This document shows positions 48,901 through 59,668 of a DNA stretch of 64,000 nt, one piece after another. Each line of letters opens with the position of its first letter. Position 1 is the stretch's first letter. The stretch comes from Apostichopus parvimensis (taxonomy: Eukaryota > Echinodermata > Holothuroidea > Aspidochirotida > Stichopodidae). The stretch lies in assembly GCA_000934455.1 (NCBI GenBank), contig KN888914.1, positions 1-64,000 on the forward strand, given 5' to 3'. The notes beneath the pieces were generated by a model that had not been told where the DNA came from, made no database searches, and saw nothing but the letters and a program-made list of their open reading frames with translations. The position numbers and the translations under genes are program-made.

Positions 48901-51900
48901 ACTCGTTCAAGAAACGTTTGTTTCATGTTTCATGATGAGGGTGTCCTAGTTTGAGGTATTGCTATCTTGTTATCAGTATTACTCTGTATTAACTTTGGCC
49001 AACATTGGTCAGAAGTTGATGACCAAAGGCAAATACTTGTATTGAGATATATCAAGCAATTAAGTATTAACTACACATGATTTGGCATTGGAATTATATT
49101 GAGAAATTGATTTTGATATTATTTTGATTGGGGCAGGAAAATGGTCACAAAAAACAATTATTGATGCATTACACAACAATGCATAATAGCGTAGAATTTT
49201 GTCTTCTAATAAATTTAAGCTTTGAATATTGGTTGATGCGGCACAAATTAATAAGTGCTCACCACGAGGGAAGTCGGTTCCATGTCAACCTCGTTGATGA
49301 GAGTCTGAAGGTGGTGAAGGAAGGAGCCAAACATCTCTGCATTGTCCTGCTTTTTGCTGTTTTCCAACACATTCTTCACATGCTGAGTGAGGGCGCTAAA
49401 CATTTCGATACACATTTCATCTACATCAGGTGGAAAAAAAAAAAAAAGAGTTTAAGTCATAAGCAGAGAAGAGTTCTCAAGCTAAGTGGAAAATACTTCT
49501 TGGTTATATTTAAGTTTGAAAGGAGTCTTTCTTAGATTTTCAATATGATATTTATGCTTGCTAGCACTCCATAATCATTACTGGGACATTGTCCTTCATA
49601 CCAAATTGTAAAGTGACGGTAGCAAAATGTCCACCTTTTACAACATCCTCTTGAACGAGACGTAATTCAAAAGCCTAATGTTTCCAAGGAAACAACCTTG
49701 AAACCATTCACTTAAACGTAATTAACTGGGTTTTCTAAATAAATGATTAACATAATAGTAAACTATCCTCACCTTCCATGAGTTTTCCATGCTCTTGTAC
49801 AGTATCACAAACTATGGGAATTAGGCTTGAAGTTATCTTGATGAACGCCATGGCAACCTTTGATAAAACAGGGATTGACAAGGCTGGTAGCAAGTCTGTG
49901 AAGTAAAAGAAGTTGTTTCACATCTGCTGTCATCTTTAATTACCTCCTCATGAATCACCCTTCACCTCCCTCCCCACTCCCTCCTAGCATATTTATTTAC
50001 CTCCACATGAATCACCCCACCCCCCACTGCACCCCCCTGGCATCCTCACCAGTAACGATTATCATAACGATAATCAAATCCAACGAGAACAGTTCTCACT
50101 TTACAGAAACCACCATTTTGTAATGAAATATTAGATCGGAGTAATAAAAATTTTAATTGAGAGGCTGATAACTTCAACTTACAACATCTAAGTTATAAGA
50201 AATGAAGAAGCTGATTTTGAAATTGTTACACTTTCAGACATTCATTCATTTCATTGTTTTCTTCACAAAGACAGTACAAAAGTCAAGCTAGAATAAGGAC
50301 AGGGAAACCACACCCAACCCCTCCCCTCCCCCCCCCCTTCATCTGCAGCCCTGCGTTTGTGACATGATCCCTAATGGAGAGTGATACAAGGCTTTTATAC
50401 TCACTACTTATCTTGCAGTGTAGTCTGTCATCACTGACTGACACATCCTGATTGGTCAACATCTTACAAAGAACTATGATGCCTCTTAGAACCAGTGAGT
50501 TGTAAGGATCAGAACTCATGCATGGCGACGACAAGTTCATGCGTGGGGTCGTCGCCGGGCTCGACATCACTAAGGCTTTGAAACCTCCTGAATGGAAACC
50601 AAGAGTTACAAATTTGTTATTTTTCAAGCGTTTGTTCTTAGAAGAAGTAACAGTAGCAGAATATCAAAAGATGCAAGCTATCGTTTACCATAATCCTGTA
50701 AAATGTGCAAAGATATTAATTATATGAAAAGGAAATATGTTTATGAAAGAGTTGAAGGCTTCACAAGATTTGATGGAGGAAGCAGGCAGACTTGAAAAGT
50801 TTTAAGTTGCCACCATTTAGCATATTAGCACTCTGGAAAGTAATATTGAAAAGGGACCACCCTCCCCCTATTGACCCTCCCCTGATCTATCTGTGAATTG
50901 TATCCACGCTACCAACTGAAATCCCTGAATTTTATTTCAAGATCATGGACTACTTGGCAAATATAGGCATTTAACCCATTTATGCATAATTTTTCTGAAT
51001 TCTCTTGAACAACCATGTAACACATTCAAATATAACATAACCTCAATATCCATGACTTGACTAGACTGGACACTAAATGTTTCTTGTAACAAACTCAGCA
51101 TTCAGTTTGCTTATGTCTAAAATGTACTAACAATGGTGACCTTTCAACTAAATAAGTAGTTGCAAGCTATGAATATTCATATTACCTGAGTGAATGGATT
51201 GCATTTGATGTCTGTGAGAGCCAGACGGTGTTGAAGCAGCAGAGGGATATCCAGAAGGTTTTGTCAAACCGAGAGAAAATTGAAGCAATGGGACTACAAC
51301 CTGTAACAAAAGCATAAACATGAAACTTGCATATTCAGTATCCAACGTACATATTCAGTATCCAACGTACATATTCAGTATCCAACGTTCAATATTCATA
51401 AGCCAGATGCTTCAATCTACTTGACATGGAAGGTTAACAAACCATTTAGCCATATGTTATGCAACCTAGATCCAATGGTCATTATTTGCATAACACCTAA
51501 AACCAAGCCAATGAGAAACAGATGTAGACAATATGGTTGCAATCATGAATGCGGAGGCAGCCAGACAACATTCAAGACAAAACAAAACAGTTTTGGGACA
51601 CAGGGAGAGCAGAAATATCTGTCATTTAAAGAAAAAAACAGTTAACTTACCACTTCAAAGTTTGAAGATAACCTTGGACCCAAGGCAGTACACAAATACC
51701 ACCAAGCATCGAATTTAGCAAGAGCGACCGATTCTTGCTTCGTACTTGTGGCTAAGAACGGCTGCATGAGAAGCTTCAATCTTTTGGCATTACTGAGAAC
51801 ATCTGAAAACATCAGAATATAGGTGGAAAACATAAGAAACTAATCAAGGCATAGGTGTTAAAGTTATTGTTTGATTAAAGTGTGCCTATGCACTACAGCC

Positions 51901-54900
51901 AGACAGCTATAAAGCCTAATGTTATTGTTATACTTGCAAAGTGACAGTGTAAAACATAACTACAGTACGATACCACTGTTTGAACATAACTATGTGAACG
52001 ACTAGAAGCAAAATTCTTTACATTGCAATATTCAGAGCTTATGACTAACACTTATTTATTAATTCCTTGTCCAATTTGGGTGTTGATCGTTACTCAGTTT
52101 CATGATGTCCTTGGCCTAGGCTGTTACTACAGTCATGTTACATTAACCAAGCTAGGTTCTTAGCTATTAAGCAGAAGCAGCCATGTTGATGCTCATTTAA
52201 TATTGTTGGAGGCCAAATAGTTGCGGTAATCATGTTAGTGATTCTGTCCTATGCCTTCCCTTTACACTTTCTTCTCGTTGAAGTCTACAACAATAATTTT
52301 TACGAGGTTCTTCACACAGTGTTTTGCTAGCTTATTACTTTGGGCTAGAGTTGTGCTAAACTACTAGTCTAGATACTACAAAGTAGCAATATTAGCAACT
52401 GGTGAATTTTAGTGCTTTGCAAGTAAAATCTCATCAAATGGCAACAAAAGTTTTAGTAGAGGTCTAATATTCACCTAAATCAAGAGTGAAGTTGTCAATC
52501 AAAACCTTCCAAGCCTCGAAAGAATCTCTTTTAATCTCCGGGTAGCCATGTTTGAATCCTTGCTCAACAATTCTTAGCATCAAATTGATGAGACTTCCAC
52601 CTTTGTGAAGCGCCTGAAAATAAGGACCAAAACAAAATGATTTGAATGAAAAATTCATAACAATGCTGTCAAGAAACGTTTCTTCCACCCGTTTTTTTGG
52701 CAGAAACTGCATCCCTGTAAATATGGCTGATCAGTTCTATGAATCGACCCTCATTTCTTTGCCAAAGGTGACCTACCTTTTCAAGTAACTCTACACAAAG
52801 TTTCCACATTTGTAGGACATATCTCTCCTGTTTGTTTGAGAACAACTCCGCCATATCGACTAACATAGTCGACTTGAGAGAACTGACCAAAGAGGGCGCC
52901 AGTTCGGATTGATGCTTTCTTAGTGACGGCATAGCGAGTTGAATGGCTTGGTGGGCCTTTTCCCTGATCTTGTGCGCCGAGTGGACAGTTAGTGGAAAGA
53001 GAAGTGGAGCCCATCTGGTAGTGTGGCAACTCATAACATCTGGTAATTGTTCTAAAAGTCTGTAATTAAAATGAAAAACAAACAAATATGTTGATATTAA
53101 ACAATAATGACTTGAAAAACATGATTTTTGGATGTCTTGTATGCTCTCCTGACTTTGGATATCATTTGTGGATATCCTAAGTTCCAAATATCAAAGTTGT
53201 TTGTCTAATTATGTGGATTTAAAAGTCATTGTTATGAAATAAACATTAATACATAATTTAATAAATATCCAGGGAATCTTGGGACAGATGTCTTGTAGCT
53301 ATTTATTCATTCCTTAAAAAGACTTGACAGGTTTGAACAAGTCAGATTAAATTAAAATGTAAGGTAAATTATGCATCTGGCAAATATGACAGAGCAAAAG
53401 AGAAAGCTACTAAATAATGCTGCTTCAAAATGGAATTTGGATTTTCTGGCGGCAAAAATTGTGAAACTGGAGTCACCAGAATAACCTTTTAAGGTCTAAT
53501 ATATTATTTATTGATAAAGAGAAAATCTTCAACAGCTGCTAAATCAACATTACACATAAATCATTGCAGAGCCATGAGTGTCTGCTGAGTGTTGAAACAT
53601 CACAATATATTACATCTTATCGAGTATAGGGTAAAGTAAAGCTGTAACCTCATTGGTGTTTAACTATAGACACAATTAGCCTGAAACTTAATTCAGAGAT
53701 GATTATTTCATATATAATTATAAAAGACTGGAGTATTCTGTGGGTGGCTTATATATTAGTAGCAAAAATTATCTTTTTCCCCAAACTGACGTCAGTGACA
53801 AAACGGGGGATAATTTATACCGAATCACAAAATGTTCTGCAAACTGGTCATATTGCAATACAAGTGTTAACATGTATTGCAGTCTGTTTAGTTTGACAAA
53901 GGAACCATGTTATTTAAAGGGTGTGAAGACTCGCACAAAAAGAAACATCTAATGCCGGTAATCTGACCTAGTTTTGAATGAGGTGTAACAGAAGTGTTAT
54001 ACACCACCAACGATCCCAGAAAATACACACACAGCTTGCTACCGTCAGTAATTAGACACTAGTGTACAGTCAGTACATACAGCTGCGGTCAATACCCACA
54101 GCACAGTGTATAAACGATTCAGCGATGGACATCTCAGGTCCAGCTAAAGATAACAAGGTATCATGTTTCATTACTGTCTGCATTTTGTAGCGACACAAAC
54201 AAAACGTCACTTGCAAGCAACAGAAAGTTAACTTTTTCAGATGGCAGCACACGGTTTGGGGCGAGTCTTCAATGCCTTTAAAGGTAGAACCAACAACCAT
54301 GGTTGAATCCATTCCATTGGTGGGAATAAATAACTGTTTACTCACCTTATGAGTAAATTGACAGCTTCATACTCTGAGGTCATGGACTGAAACTTGTTCT
54401 TTTGCAATACGTGCTCTGTTGCACACAGAATGTTGTGAAGCTGTGAAAGAGAAGATAGGTTTCCAGTATGAAGAAGAATTAAGGCCATGGTCTTATTTGG
54501 TTCCATTTTTTTATTCCTTTTTCACCGTTATTATAAGAGTATCAAGAATGGAGCAAAGGTTTCGTTTTGTTCCCCTTTTCTTTCTTTTTACGCTTTTCAT
54601 TTTCAAAGAAATGCACAGAATAAGTAACCCACGTGATGCTTGAACTGCAAACGCTAACTATGATGATGAAAATGCCTGGGATTAACTCAAAAAGCAAGAA
54701 AGATTCCTATGAAAATTCAGAATCAAACCGTTAAATACTATACATGCATGCTACATGCTGATTATTCTCATAATATATTAATGCAAATCATACAAAGATA
54801 TAAGGCTTACCTCCTTTTGAATGACACTGCCTGGCAACTGTTGCCGTGAGAGACACCATAGCGCTCTCGTACATGTGCTTTTGTCTTCAGTTTTCAAAAT

Positions 54901-56904
54901 AGTACTGCAAAGATCTGTCCATAATAATAAGATAAAAAATAACCATTAACATGAAAAAAGGCATCTTGCCCACACAAGGAACGATTTGAATGTTCATAAA
55001 GGACACAGTGGAAATTGTGACCACTGAGAATCAAATTATTTGAAATTTGCCCTTTGGGTCAGGAAATTCATTTTTTAAGTCAACAAACTTGAACCGTATT
55101 ACTGAAACAAGTCATTCCAGGCTTTCAATTAAATTAAAGTCCTGCACAAATGATAAGACATGGTATCAAAGAAGGATACCCTTCAAACAACATCCCCCCC
55201 CCCACCCCACCCACCACCCCTCTTCCCAAGCACCATCTTCCTGTTTTAAGAGGATAAAATGTACCTTCCATATTTTAACTTGCCCAATGCCTGCACAGAT
55301 CACAGGTTACTGCACCTATTCATCTCCTTCCTGCCCAACCTCTCCTCACTCTCTCTCTCACCCTATTGCTCTCAACATGAGTAAAATAAAACTCATCCTC
55401 ATCAACGGACCAAAGTGAGGTAAATTATTAAACATAACAAGGTTACAAACTGTAATGATTCCACAGTTTGGCTACTTCATATACTCCACTTCATACTACT
55501 TCATACTACTTCATATAAGATAAGGAGACACCTACCAGTTAAGATTGCACTAGAGTTACTGTCTGTGAAGGATCTGTACAAAATAAAAGCAAAGCATTAT
55601 AGGATTATGCACTATACATACATGAAATAAATTTAAAGAAAATGTTAACATGGAATATTTTACCATGACTACAAGGCTTTTCGATACTCTTTATCAACCG
55701 TGAAAGAAGGTTTCATTCACTTGGCCTAGTTTCCACATCATGTAGCTGTGCTTTACTAGTTTGAATTATTCCTTGCAGTAGCTAATGTTACAGTATTAAC
55801 ACTTTTTTGCAAAATATCCACTGGTTCTTGATTGTCCTAACTCCATAACAAAACAAATTTTCAGGTATGACTGAATGCTAAATTCTTGTTGATTATTCTA
55901 CTTGTTTTAAATCCTGTAACTCACTTTGCTATTTCTTCGTAGTGAAGGCACAATCCGAGTATTCTTAGAGAAGCTTGATTCAAATCCTTCCGGTCACTCT
56001 GGATGTCCTGGCAGAAAGGACTGACCAGTGCCGACGCCTGCTGACCTAGGTCATGCAGCAGGCTAGAAATGTCATCCTTCTGGAATTCTCTGAAGGTGAA
56101 AACGACAGAGGGACAACACTAAACTTGAGCACTCGGTCAAATATCACAGAAATATAAATTTACCATTTTAATTCTGGTGATATGGCTTCCATTATACACA
56201 GCCAAACTGTATCATGATTCCAGTCTGCTTGGTTCAACACTTTCATAATACTAATGCAAATCCCACAATCACATCAACACAATGTCATGCGTATCATTAA
56301 TATTGCCATTTAATAAGAAAAGCATGTACACATCAAATTCACAACGACCATCCACAGTATGATTCAAGAAGACTTCACTATAAGTAAAGGAAGCCTAGCC
56401 TGTTATCTGTCCTAATCTTTCCTACTGGATCGCAGTCCAGAAAGACCTCAAAACTACAGGTAACAGTATCCAGTGTCAGTAACACCTTTAAAACTAATGC
56501 TAATTATATAAATCGTTTGGGATTTTAGTATTGAAAATCATCAAACTGATTTTCAAAATCAACACAAAACTTGTATTTGTATGTTTCAATTTTAATGCCA
56601 ATTAAAGACATGAAATAAATCTTCACAGTGATAGTGTCGATGTAAGGACACTGGGCTAGGGTATATCAGTGCAGTGAATCTGGTTTGGTGTTTGTGTACA
56701 GTCTCTTTATTACGATTTAAGCACTATTCTGCATAGCGTTGTCCCTGGCTTCACCTTCAATGAATATGATTGCACTTACTCTGCTAATGAACTATACAGA
56801 TGAACCCTTTCATCAAGTGGAATTGCTTTGTTTTTCAGCTTTGTCAAAGTAGGAAGAATGGAACCCCCAGAAGCAGTTAGTTCATCGCAGGATGTCACCA
56901 TCAT
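33676..56904 (-). CDS. RIF1: RIF1, replication timing regulator and PP1 adaptor, 29 coding exons
   Basis: Nuclear chromatin protein. In animals RIF1 restrains origin firing by bringing protein phosphatase 1 to MCM, sets late-replicating domains and acts below 53BP1 in DNA repair. Coding exons, 5' to 3': 56904-56780, 56089-55925, 55573-55536, 54914-54811, 54440-54346, 53059-52777, 52613-52475, 51802-51651, 51300-51186, 50587-50405, 49895-49773, 49420-49263, 48861-48775, 48066-47996, 47310-47130, 46388-46284, 45816-45664, 45500-45404, 44873-44725, 44317-44169, 43662-43417, 43030-42931, 41919-41692, 40754-40582, 39894-36285, 35846-35664, 35374-35264, 34873-34462, 33935-33676. Total 7995 bases, 2664 residues; human RIF1 is 2472. 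All junctions are in frame. Order: HEAT-like N-terminus (about 1-972), linker, disordered middle, GILK (2325-2328) and RVKF (2346-2349), then the C-terminal domain. Blocks recalled from human: TPRMNLSS, TNEVNQGD, FWNATFAK, DFVFI. The start ATG aligns with the human start but follows an upstream exon with its own ATG. Confidence 0.97.
34462..34873 (-). CDS. RIF1: RIF1 C-terminal conserved domain exon
   Basis: Encodes about residues 2442-2579. The core, residues 2491-2544, reads VEEILPQLTSSMWSRGLGQL, then RARNIFTIGQLSTL, then PIRSPKVSHLK. It is nearly identical in pattern to the human C-terminal subdomain that contains LPQITSNMWARGLGQL and LPIRSPKVS. In vertebrates this part of RIF1 binds DNA, preferring branched or G-quadruplex forms, and contacts BLM. 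An acidic S/E/D stretch precedes it. Confidence 0.95.
35664..35846 (-). CDS. RIF1: RIF1 exon carrying the RVxF PP1-docking motif
   Basis: A 61-codon phase-0 exon opening IRRVKFSEKVSTK. RVKF (35829-35840) fits the RVxF consensus for the PP1 groove and sits 17 residues after GILK in the preceding exon; human RIF1 has the same order (SILK then RVSF). The S after RVKF and the T/S-rich remainder resemble sites where phosphorylation could tune PP1 binding, but that is inferred. Flanking intron sites are standard (donor GTAAGT at 35663). Confidence 0.93.
36285..39894 (-). CDS. RIF1: Large RIF1 exon encoding the disordered middle region
   Basis: A single 3610-base exon (about residues 1140-2343), uninterrupted. 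The first two thirds are acidic and rich in E, D, S, T and K, with many SQ/TQ pairs that are candidate ATM/ATR-type phosphorylation sites. The last third carries a strongly basic, SPK-rich block (about 37.09-37.40 kb) and ends with SPTASPSGGILKK, holding the GILK variant of the SILK PP1-docking motif. This layout (one giant exon, low sequence conservation, PP1 motif at the end) matches vertebrate RIF1. The acceptor is TTTTTAAG at 39895; the donor is GTTAGT at 36284. The first 14 bases and acceptor are duplicated at 40183-40196 by an assembly artefact. Confidence 0.95.
39881..40132. repeat. Left copy of an identical 252-bp duplication at a gap
   Basis: Identical to 40183-40434 as far as I can read, and ends where a 50-N gap starts. 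It spans the acceptor and first 14 bases of the large RIF1 exon plus upstream intron. An unmerged overlap of contig ends is the likeliest cause. Confidence 0.88.
40133..40182. other. Assembly gap of 50 N in a RIF1 intron
   Basis: The second gap of exactly 50 N with the same sequence on both sides. It lies in the intron before the large RIF1 exon. Confidence 0.95.
40183..40434. repeat. Right copy of the 252-bp duplication
   Basis: Repeats 39881-40132 and then continues into unique intron. It includes a spurious copy of the RIF1 exon acceptor and 14 exon bases (40183-40196) that should not be annotated as a separate exon. Confidence 0.88.
41001..41072 (+). mobile_element. Retroposon 3' tail remnant (SINE/LINE type)
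   Basis: GATTGTAAAGCGCATAGAAA followed by GGGCTCTATAAATGAATA and an ATT-rich tail resembles the 3' end shared by many invertebrate SINEs and their partner LINEs (TGTAAAGCGC ... GCTATATAAAT ... (ATT)n). Only the tail is recognisable; the 5' extent within the intron is unclear. It lies in a RIF1 intron between the exons at 40582-40754 and 41692-41919. Confidence 0.55.
41930..42930 (-). other. RIF1 intron without recognised features
   Basis: A 1-kb AT-rich intron between the exons at 41692-41919 and 42931-43030. No repeat, exon or RNA gene was recognised. Confidence 0.6.
43417..56904 (-). CDS. RIF1: RIF1 N-terminal HEAT-like repeat region (coding exons 1-21)
   Basis: Twenty-one exons encode about residues 1-972, the alpha-helical solenoid that in yeast and vertebrate RIF1 binds DNA and is the most conserved part. 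Visible landmarks in order: TRALWCLSRQQLP (exon at 54811-54914), VHSAHKIREKAHQAI (52777-53059), EAWKVLIDNFTLDL (52475-52613), AKRLKLLMQPF and AWWYLCTALGP (51651-51802), TPRMNLSS (50405-50587), NKEIVWRMWSALATPL (47130-47310), TNEVNQGD (46284-46388), TWTDLYQAFSRCAAMVTTAE (45664-45816) and FWNATFAK (43417-43662). Each matches human RIF1 in the same order. The 52777-53059 exon is bounded by GTAGGT; the longer open frame beyond it reads into the intron and breaks the alignment. Confidence 0.95.
43905..44015 (+). repeat. Dispersed repeat with a hammerhead-like motif
   Basis: Shares blocks with 20460-20575, partly in the opposite arrangement: GTTAGCAAACTGCTTATCCA, CCTGCTAGGATC and CAACTTACTTTTACACA. 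Its centre reads CTGGAGA, a perfect 6-bp hairpin (GATCCT-GCT-AGGATC), then GAAAC, flanked by GCCT and AGGC which can pair. It lies in a RIF1 intron. It may be a fragment of a retroelement or SINE that carries this motif. Confidence 0.5.
47520..47905. repeat. AT-rich tandem repeat of about 128 bp in a RIF1 intron
   Basis: Three units; equivalent points at 47642, 47770 and 47897 give a period of 127-128 bp. Units contain ATCAATATATCTATGCCTGG, ATATCATTGATAATCTGTGG and AATAAAGAATATGTGCAATA. A shorter repeat around AATCAATAGTGATTGATAAA precedes it (47400-47500). Noncoding. Confidence 0.75.
53060..54345 (-). other. RIF1 intron holding a MITE
   Basis: A 1.29-kb intron between the exons at 52777-53059 and 54346-54440. 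Its main feature is the 360-bp TTAA-flanked MITE at 53918-54277, which ends 68 bases from the next exon. No other feature was seen. Confidence 0.7.
53918..54277 (+). mobile_element. Full-length 360-bp TTAA-flanked MITE
   Basis: Starts AGGGTGTGAAGACTCGC and ends GGGGCGAGTCTTCAATGCCT, with TTAA directly outside both ends. The ends form an imperfect inverted repeat around GAAGACTCG. It matches 62319-62678 at the same length but in the opposite orientation. No transposase is encoded; the minus-strand ORF across it is shared with the other copy only because the DNA is shared. The TTAA target preference suggests piggyBac-type mobilisation, although the AGGG end is not the usual CCC of that group. 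Confidence 0.8.
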
Positions 56905-57407
56905 GACCTGATTCTTTTAAATCAAGTTAGCAACGAAGGCTGCAAAAACAAAATATCACAGACAAACGTTATCCAATCAATTCACAACAAAGTATGCAAA
57001 CAAATACCATCACTTACACCCAGTATAATCCATATATGATTTAGCGACATCTATTATTACCAAAAATCTTTACAAAGTCTAAACTTATTAGTTTCAATGG
57101 ACTGAGCTTGAAATAGACAGAGGATATATCAGCTGGGAAAATGGGGGTGGGAGGGAGGTGGGAGGGGAGAATGACACCTATGTTTTGTAATTCCAAGTGG
57201 CAATCTTATTGATCATGAGCCTGTATTTATCCATATAGCCTCATAACAATCATTGAGGCTGATACAAGTGTTTCTCATCAAATCTCTGTAAGTATGCATT
57301 CACCAAAATGGGAAATTGTCAAAGGTGGCAGTTGATATATCTGCTAAAGAAGCATAATATTGATTAAATGTGTTTCCTCAGTTGCAAAAGAAGTAGCATG
57401 GACACTT

Positions 57408-57884
57408 CGAATTCCGGACACCTAAGCCTTAAAACACCCCAAAACTATATCTTCTGGTATAAATCACCTGAAAATATACTTGATATGGTGGGAGAAGTGT
57501 GTTATATTACGATACACGGCCAAACTTTCTTTCCTGCANNNNNNNNNNNNNNNNNNNNNNNNNNNNNNNNNNNNNNNNNNNNNNNNNNNNNNNNNNNNNN
57601 NNNNNNNNNNNNNNNNNNNNNNNNNNNNNNNNNNNNNNNNNNNNNNNNNNNNNNNNNNNNNNNNNNNNNNNNNNNNNNNNNNNNNNNNNNNNNNNNNNNN
57701 NNNNNNNNNNNNNNNNNNNNNNNNNNNNNNNNNNNNNNNNNNNNNNNNNNNNNNNNNNNNNNNNNNNNNNNNNNNNNNNNNNNNNNNNNNNNNNNNNNNN
57801 NNNATTTGGCTCTTCCTTTAGGTTGTCATGGTGAAATCGTGTATTTCTTAGGGGTGTCCGAAATTCGTAGGTGTCCGAAATTCG
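57408..57884. mobile_element. Inverted-repeat element interrupted by an assembly gap
   Basis: Left: CGAATTCCGGACACCTAAG at 57408-57426. Right: its near-complement CTTAGGGGTGTCCGAAATTCG at 57847-57867, followed by a second GTGTCCGAAATTCG at 57871-57884. The two face each other across a 265-N gap. This looks like the ends of a DNA transposon or foldback element whose interior did not assemble. Target duplications were not identified and the superfamily is unknown. Confidence 0.5.
57539..57803. other. Assembly gap of 265 N
   Basis: Unknown sequence inside an inverted-repeat region upstream of the main RIF1 start. The repeats on both sides are a plausible cause of the assembly break. Confidence 0.95.
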
Positions 57885-59640
57885 CAATACTGACTATAAT
57901 GGATAGGCCTACAATGAAATTAATAGGGATGGTATTAAGCATTACAAACTGTAAATATTGTGACATTTTAAGTGTAACACACGGCAGTACTGAGCTGGTG
58001 TCTAAGACTAGAATTGTAGAAAAAGACCCAATGGCAATGGTCCATTTCCTTGTCACATTTGCTGGTCATTGTTCTTAATCTTATTCACTGTATTGATTTA
58101 GGTTACTGAGGGTAGGGTAAACACTCAGGTTACTAAAGCATATTTAAAAGTTAGGCTATACCATTAAAGATTTTTTTCTATTTTAGGATCCTGGTTCGAC
58201 CTAGCACTATAACTAGAACTGGCATTTCCTTTTGGCATAGGTCCTAGGCTAACTTAGGCTTAACTGGAGCCATGCCTAACTTCCACAAACAACAGCTGTC
58301 AGAGTGAAGAATTGTACGAACCTCAAAATACTTCGTCACTCTTAACCTAGTATAACACCACCATAGCCGAACAATATGAGCAAAATTAGGTCTACTTATA
58401 ACTACTAGCCTATTTCCAACACTCTTTACTTTACTGAGACTAGGCTACTTACGTTGATACTAGTACTAGGCTAGGCTAGTACTACGCAACCTATTGCAAC
58501 TCCGGCTCTATAGTGTGCAATGTATGTGTACTATATGCTTCAGCTGATGTAAAGGCGAGTGGCAATTTTGAGATTTGTGTTGCTTGTCTATACTTGCTAT
58601 TTCCCGCGGTTCAAACATGTTTGGACGCGCCAAGCAGTAAGCTCGTTCGACATATAAGTATTTGTTTTCATAAATTTGACAAATTGTCAATAAAATATCT
58701 TATATATAACTATTAGTTTATCTTAAATTCTTAATAAAGCTATTATTTAGCAAAACATAAGACAAATACCGCTCAAATCTTTATTATGATATTTTTTTTT
58801 GGCTTTCTCTGCCCACATCATTTTCTTCCAGAAACTATGGGCGGAGTCAAAGTCTGTTTACATCGTCATGGGCGGAGTCAACGCTGTATTTTCATTGCTT
58901 GTATACTATACTCAGCGCATGATTCTAGCTGCCAAGCAATTTTGTGAGCTTCGTCAGGTTTCTGGAGTTCGAAAGCCTTTTTTTAAACTTATAAATTCGT
59001 TATTACAAATTATTTTTTTGTTATTACACATTATTAATTTGTTATAGCAAATTAAGCATGTTTACAAGTAACAATATAACTTTAAAACCCTTTAATATTT
59101 AAAACAAATTGCATTTCCCGGAGACAAATCCAGTCTCATGAAGTAGCCTATATGGCAGAAATAGTGTTACAGACAATTTTTTTTATTAACTAGCAGTGGA
59201 CAACGATTTTCTTGTTGACTTCACTATCACCACCAAAATATCGTGTGGCTCGCAATTCATTTCTTTGTGACAAAAAATGTAGACGTAAATCATATAACAG
59301 ATGGTGTAATCAATTGGGACGATATTGAACCAATATAGCATATTTTACCTTGCAAAATTAAATTTATGCCTATACATTATATATAAACTACGCCTATGAT
59401 GAGCTTTAATAGAAAGTTCGAACGGTAAAAAAGTCTTCCGGTAAACCGCTCCAGGCCCCATCTCAACTCCGCTCCTACTAATGTCGTAAGTGTTTCTGAA
59501 AGTAGTAATACTGTAAAGACTAGCGGAAAGTTATCGGCGTGAGGACTGATTAGGCTCGTACAAGTGCGGCATTCGGCAGTCTATGGAAATACTTGATCCT
59601 TTCCTAGGTTTCAAGCTCATGTATTTTGACCTTGACTTAC

Positions 59641-59668
59641 CAGATGACTTAACGTCCTCGCTAGACAT
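59641..59668 (-). CDS. Putative RIF1 5' exon with an upstream ATG
   Basis: On the minus strand an ATG (59668) opens MSSEDVKSSG and runs into a strong donor, TCTG|GTAAGTC, at 59640. If spliced directly to the acceptor at 56908, the frame continues for a few residues and stops, overlapping the main RIF1 start codon. It would then be a 17-codon upstream ORF. Alternatively, a coding exon between them (perhaps in the 265-N gap) could make this the true start. The exon is placed by its donor and position only; its 5' limit is unknown. Confidence 0.5.

Larger units (their letters stand above)
56908..59640 (-). other. Putative first RIF1 intron with gap and inverted repeats
   Basis: A 2.7-kb interval between the putative 5' exon and the first main coding exon. 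It includes a 265-N gap (57539-57803) flanked by inverted copies of a GGACACC repeat, and a stretch near 58.3-58.5 kb dense in CTAGGCT. An additional RIF1 exon could hide in the gap. Confidence 0.5.

Noticed and set aside
52669-52776. Extension of the RIF1 exon ORF beyond 52777
   Set aside because: A good donor (GTAGGT) at 52776 and an in-frame continuation in the next exon that matches human RIF1 show that the extension is intron.
57368-58078. 236-codon plus-strand ORF across the 265-N gap
   Set aside because: Most of it is unknown bases; the rest has no recognisable domain and lies in an inverted-repeat element.
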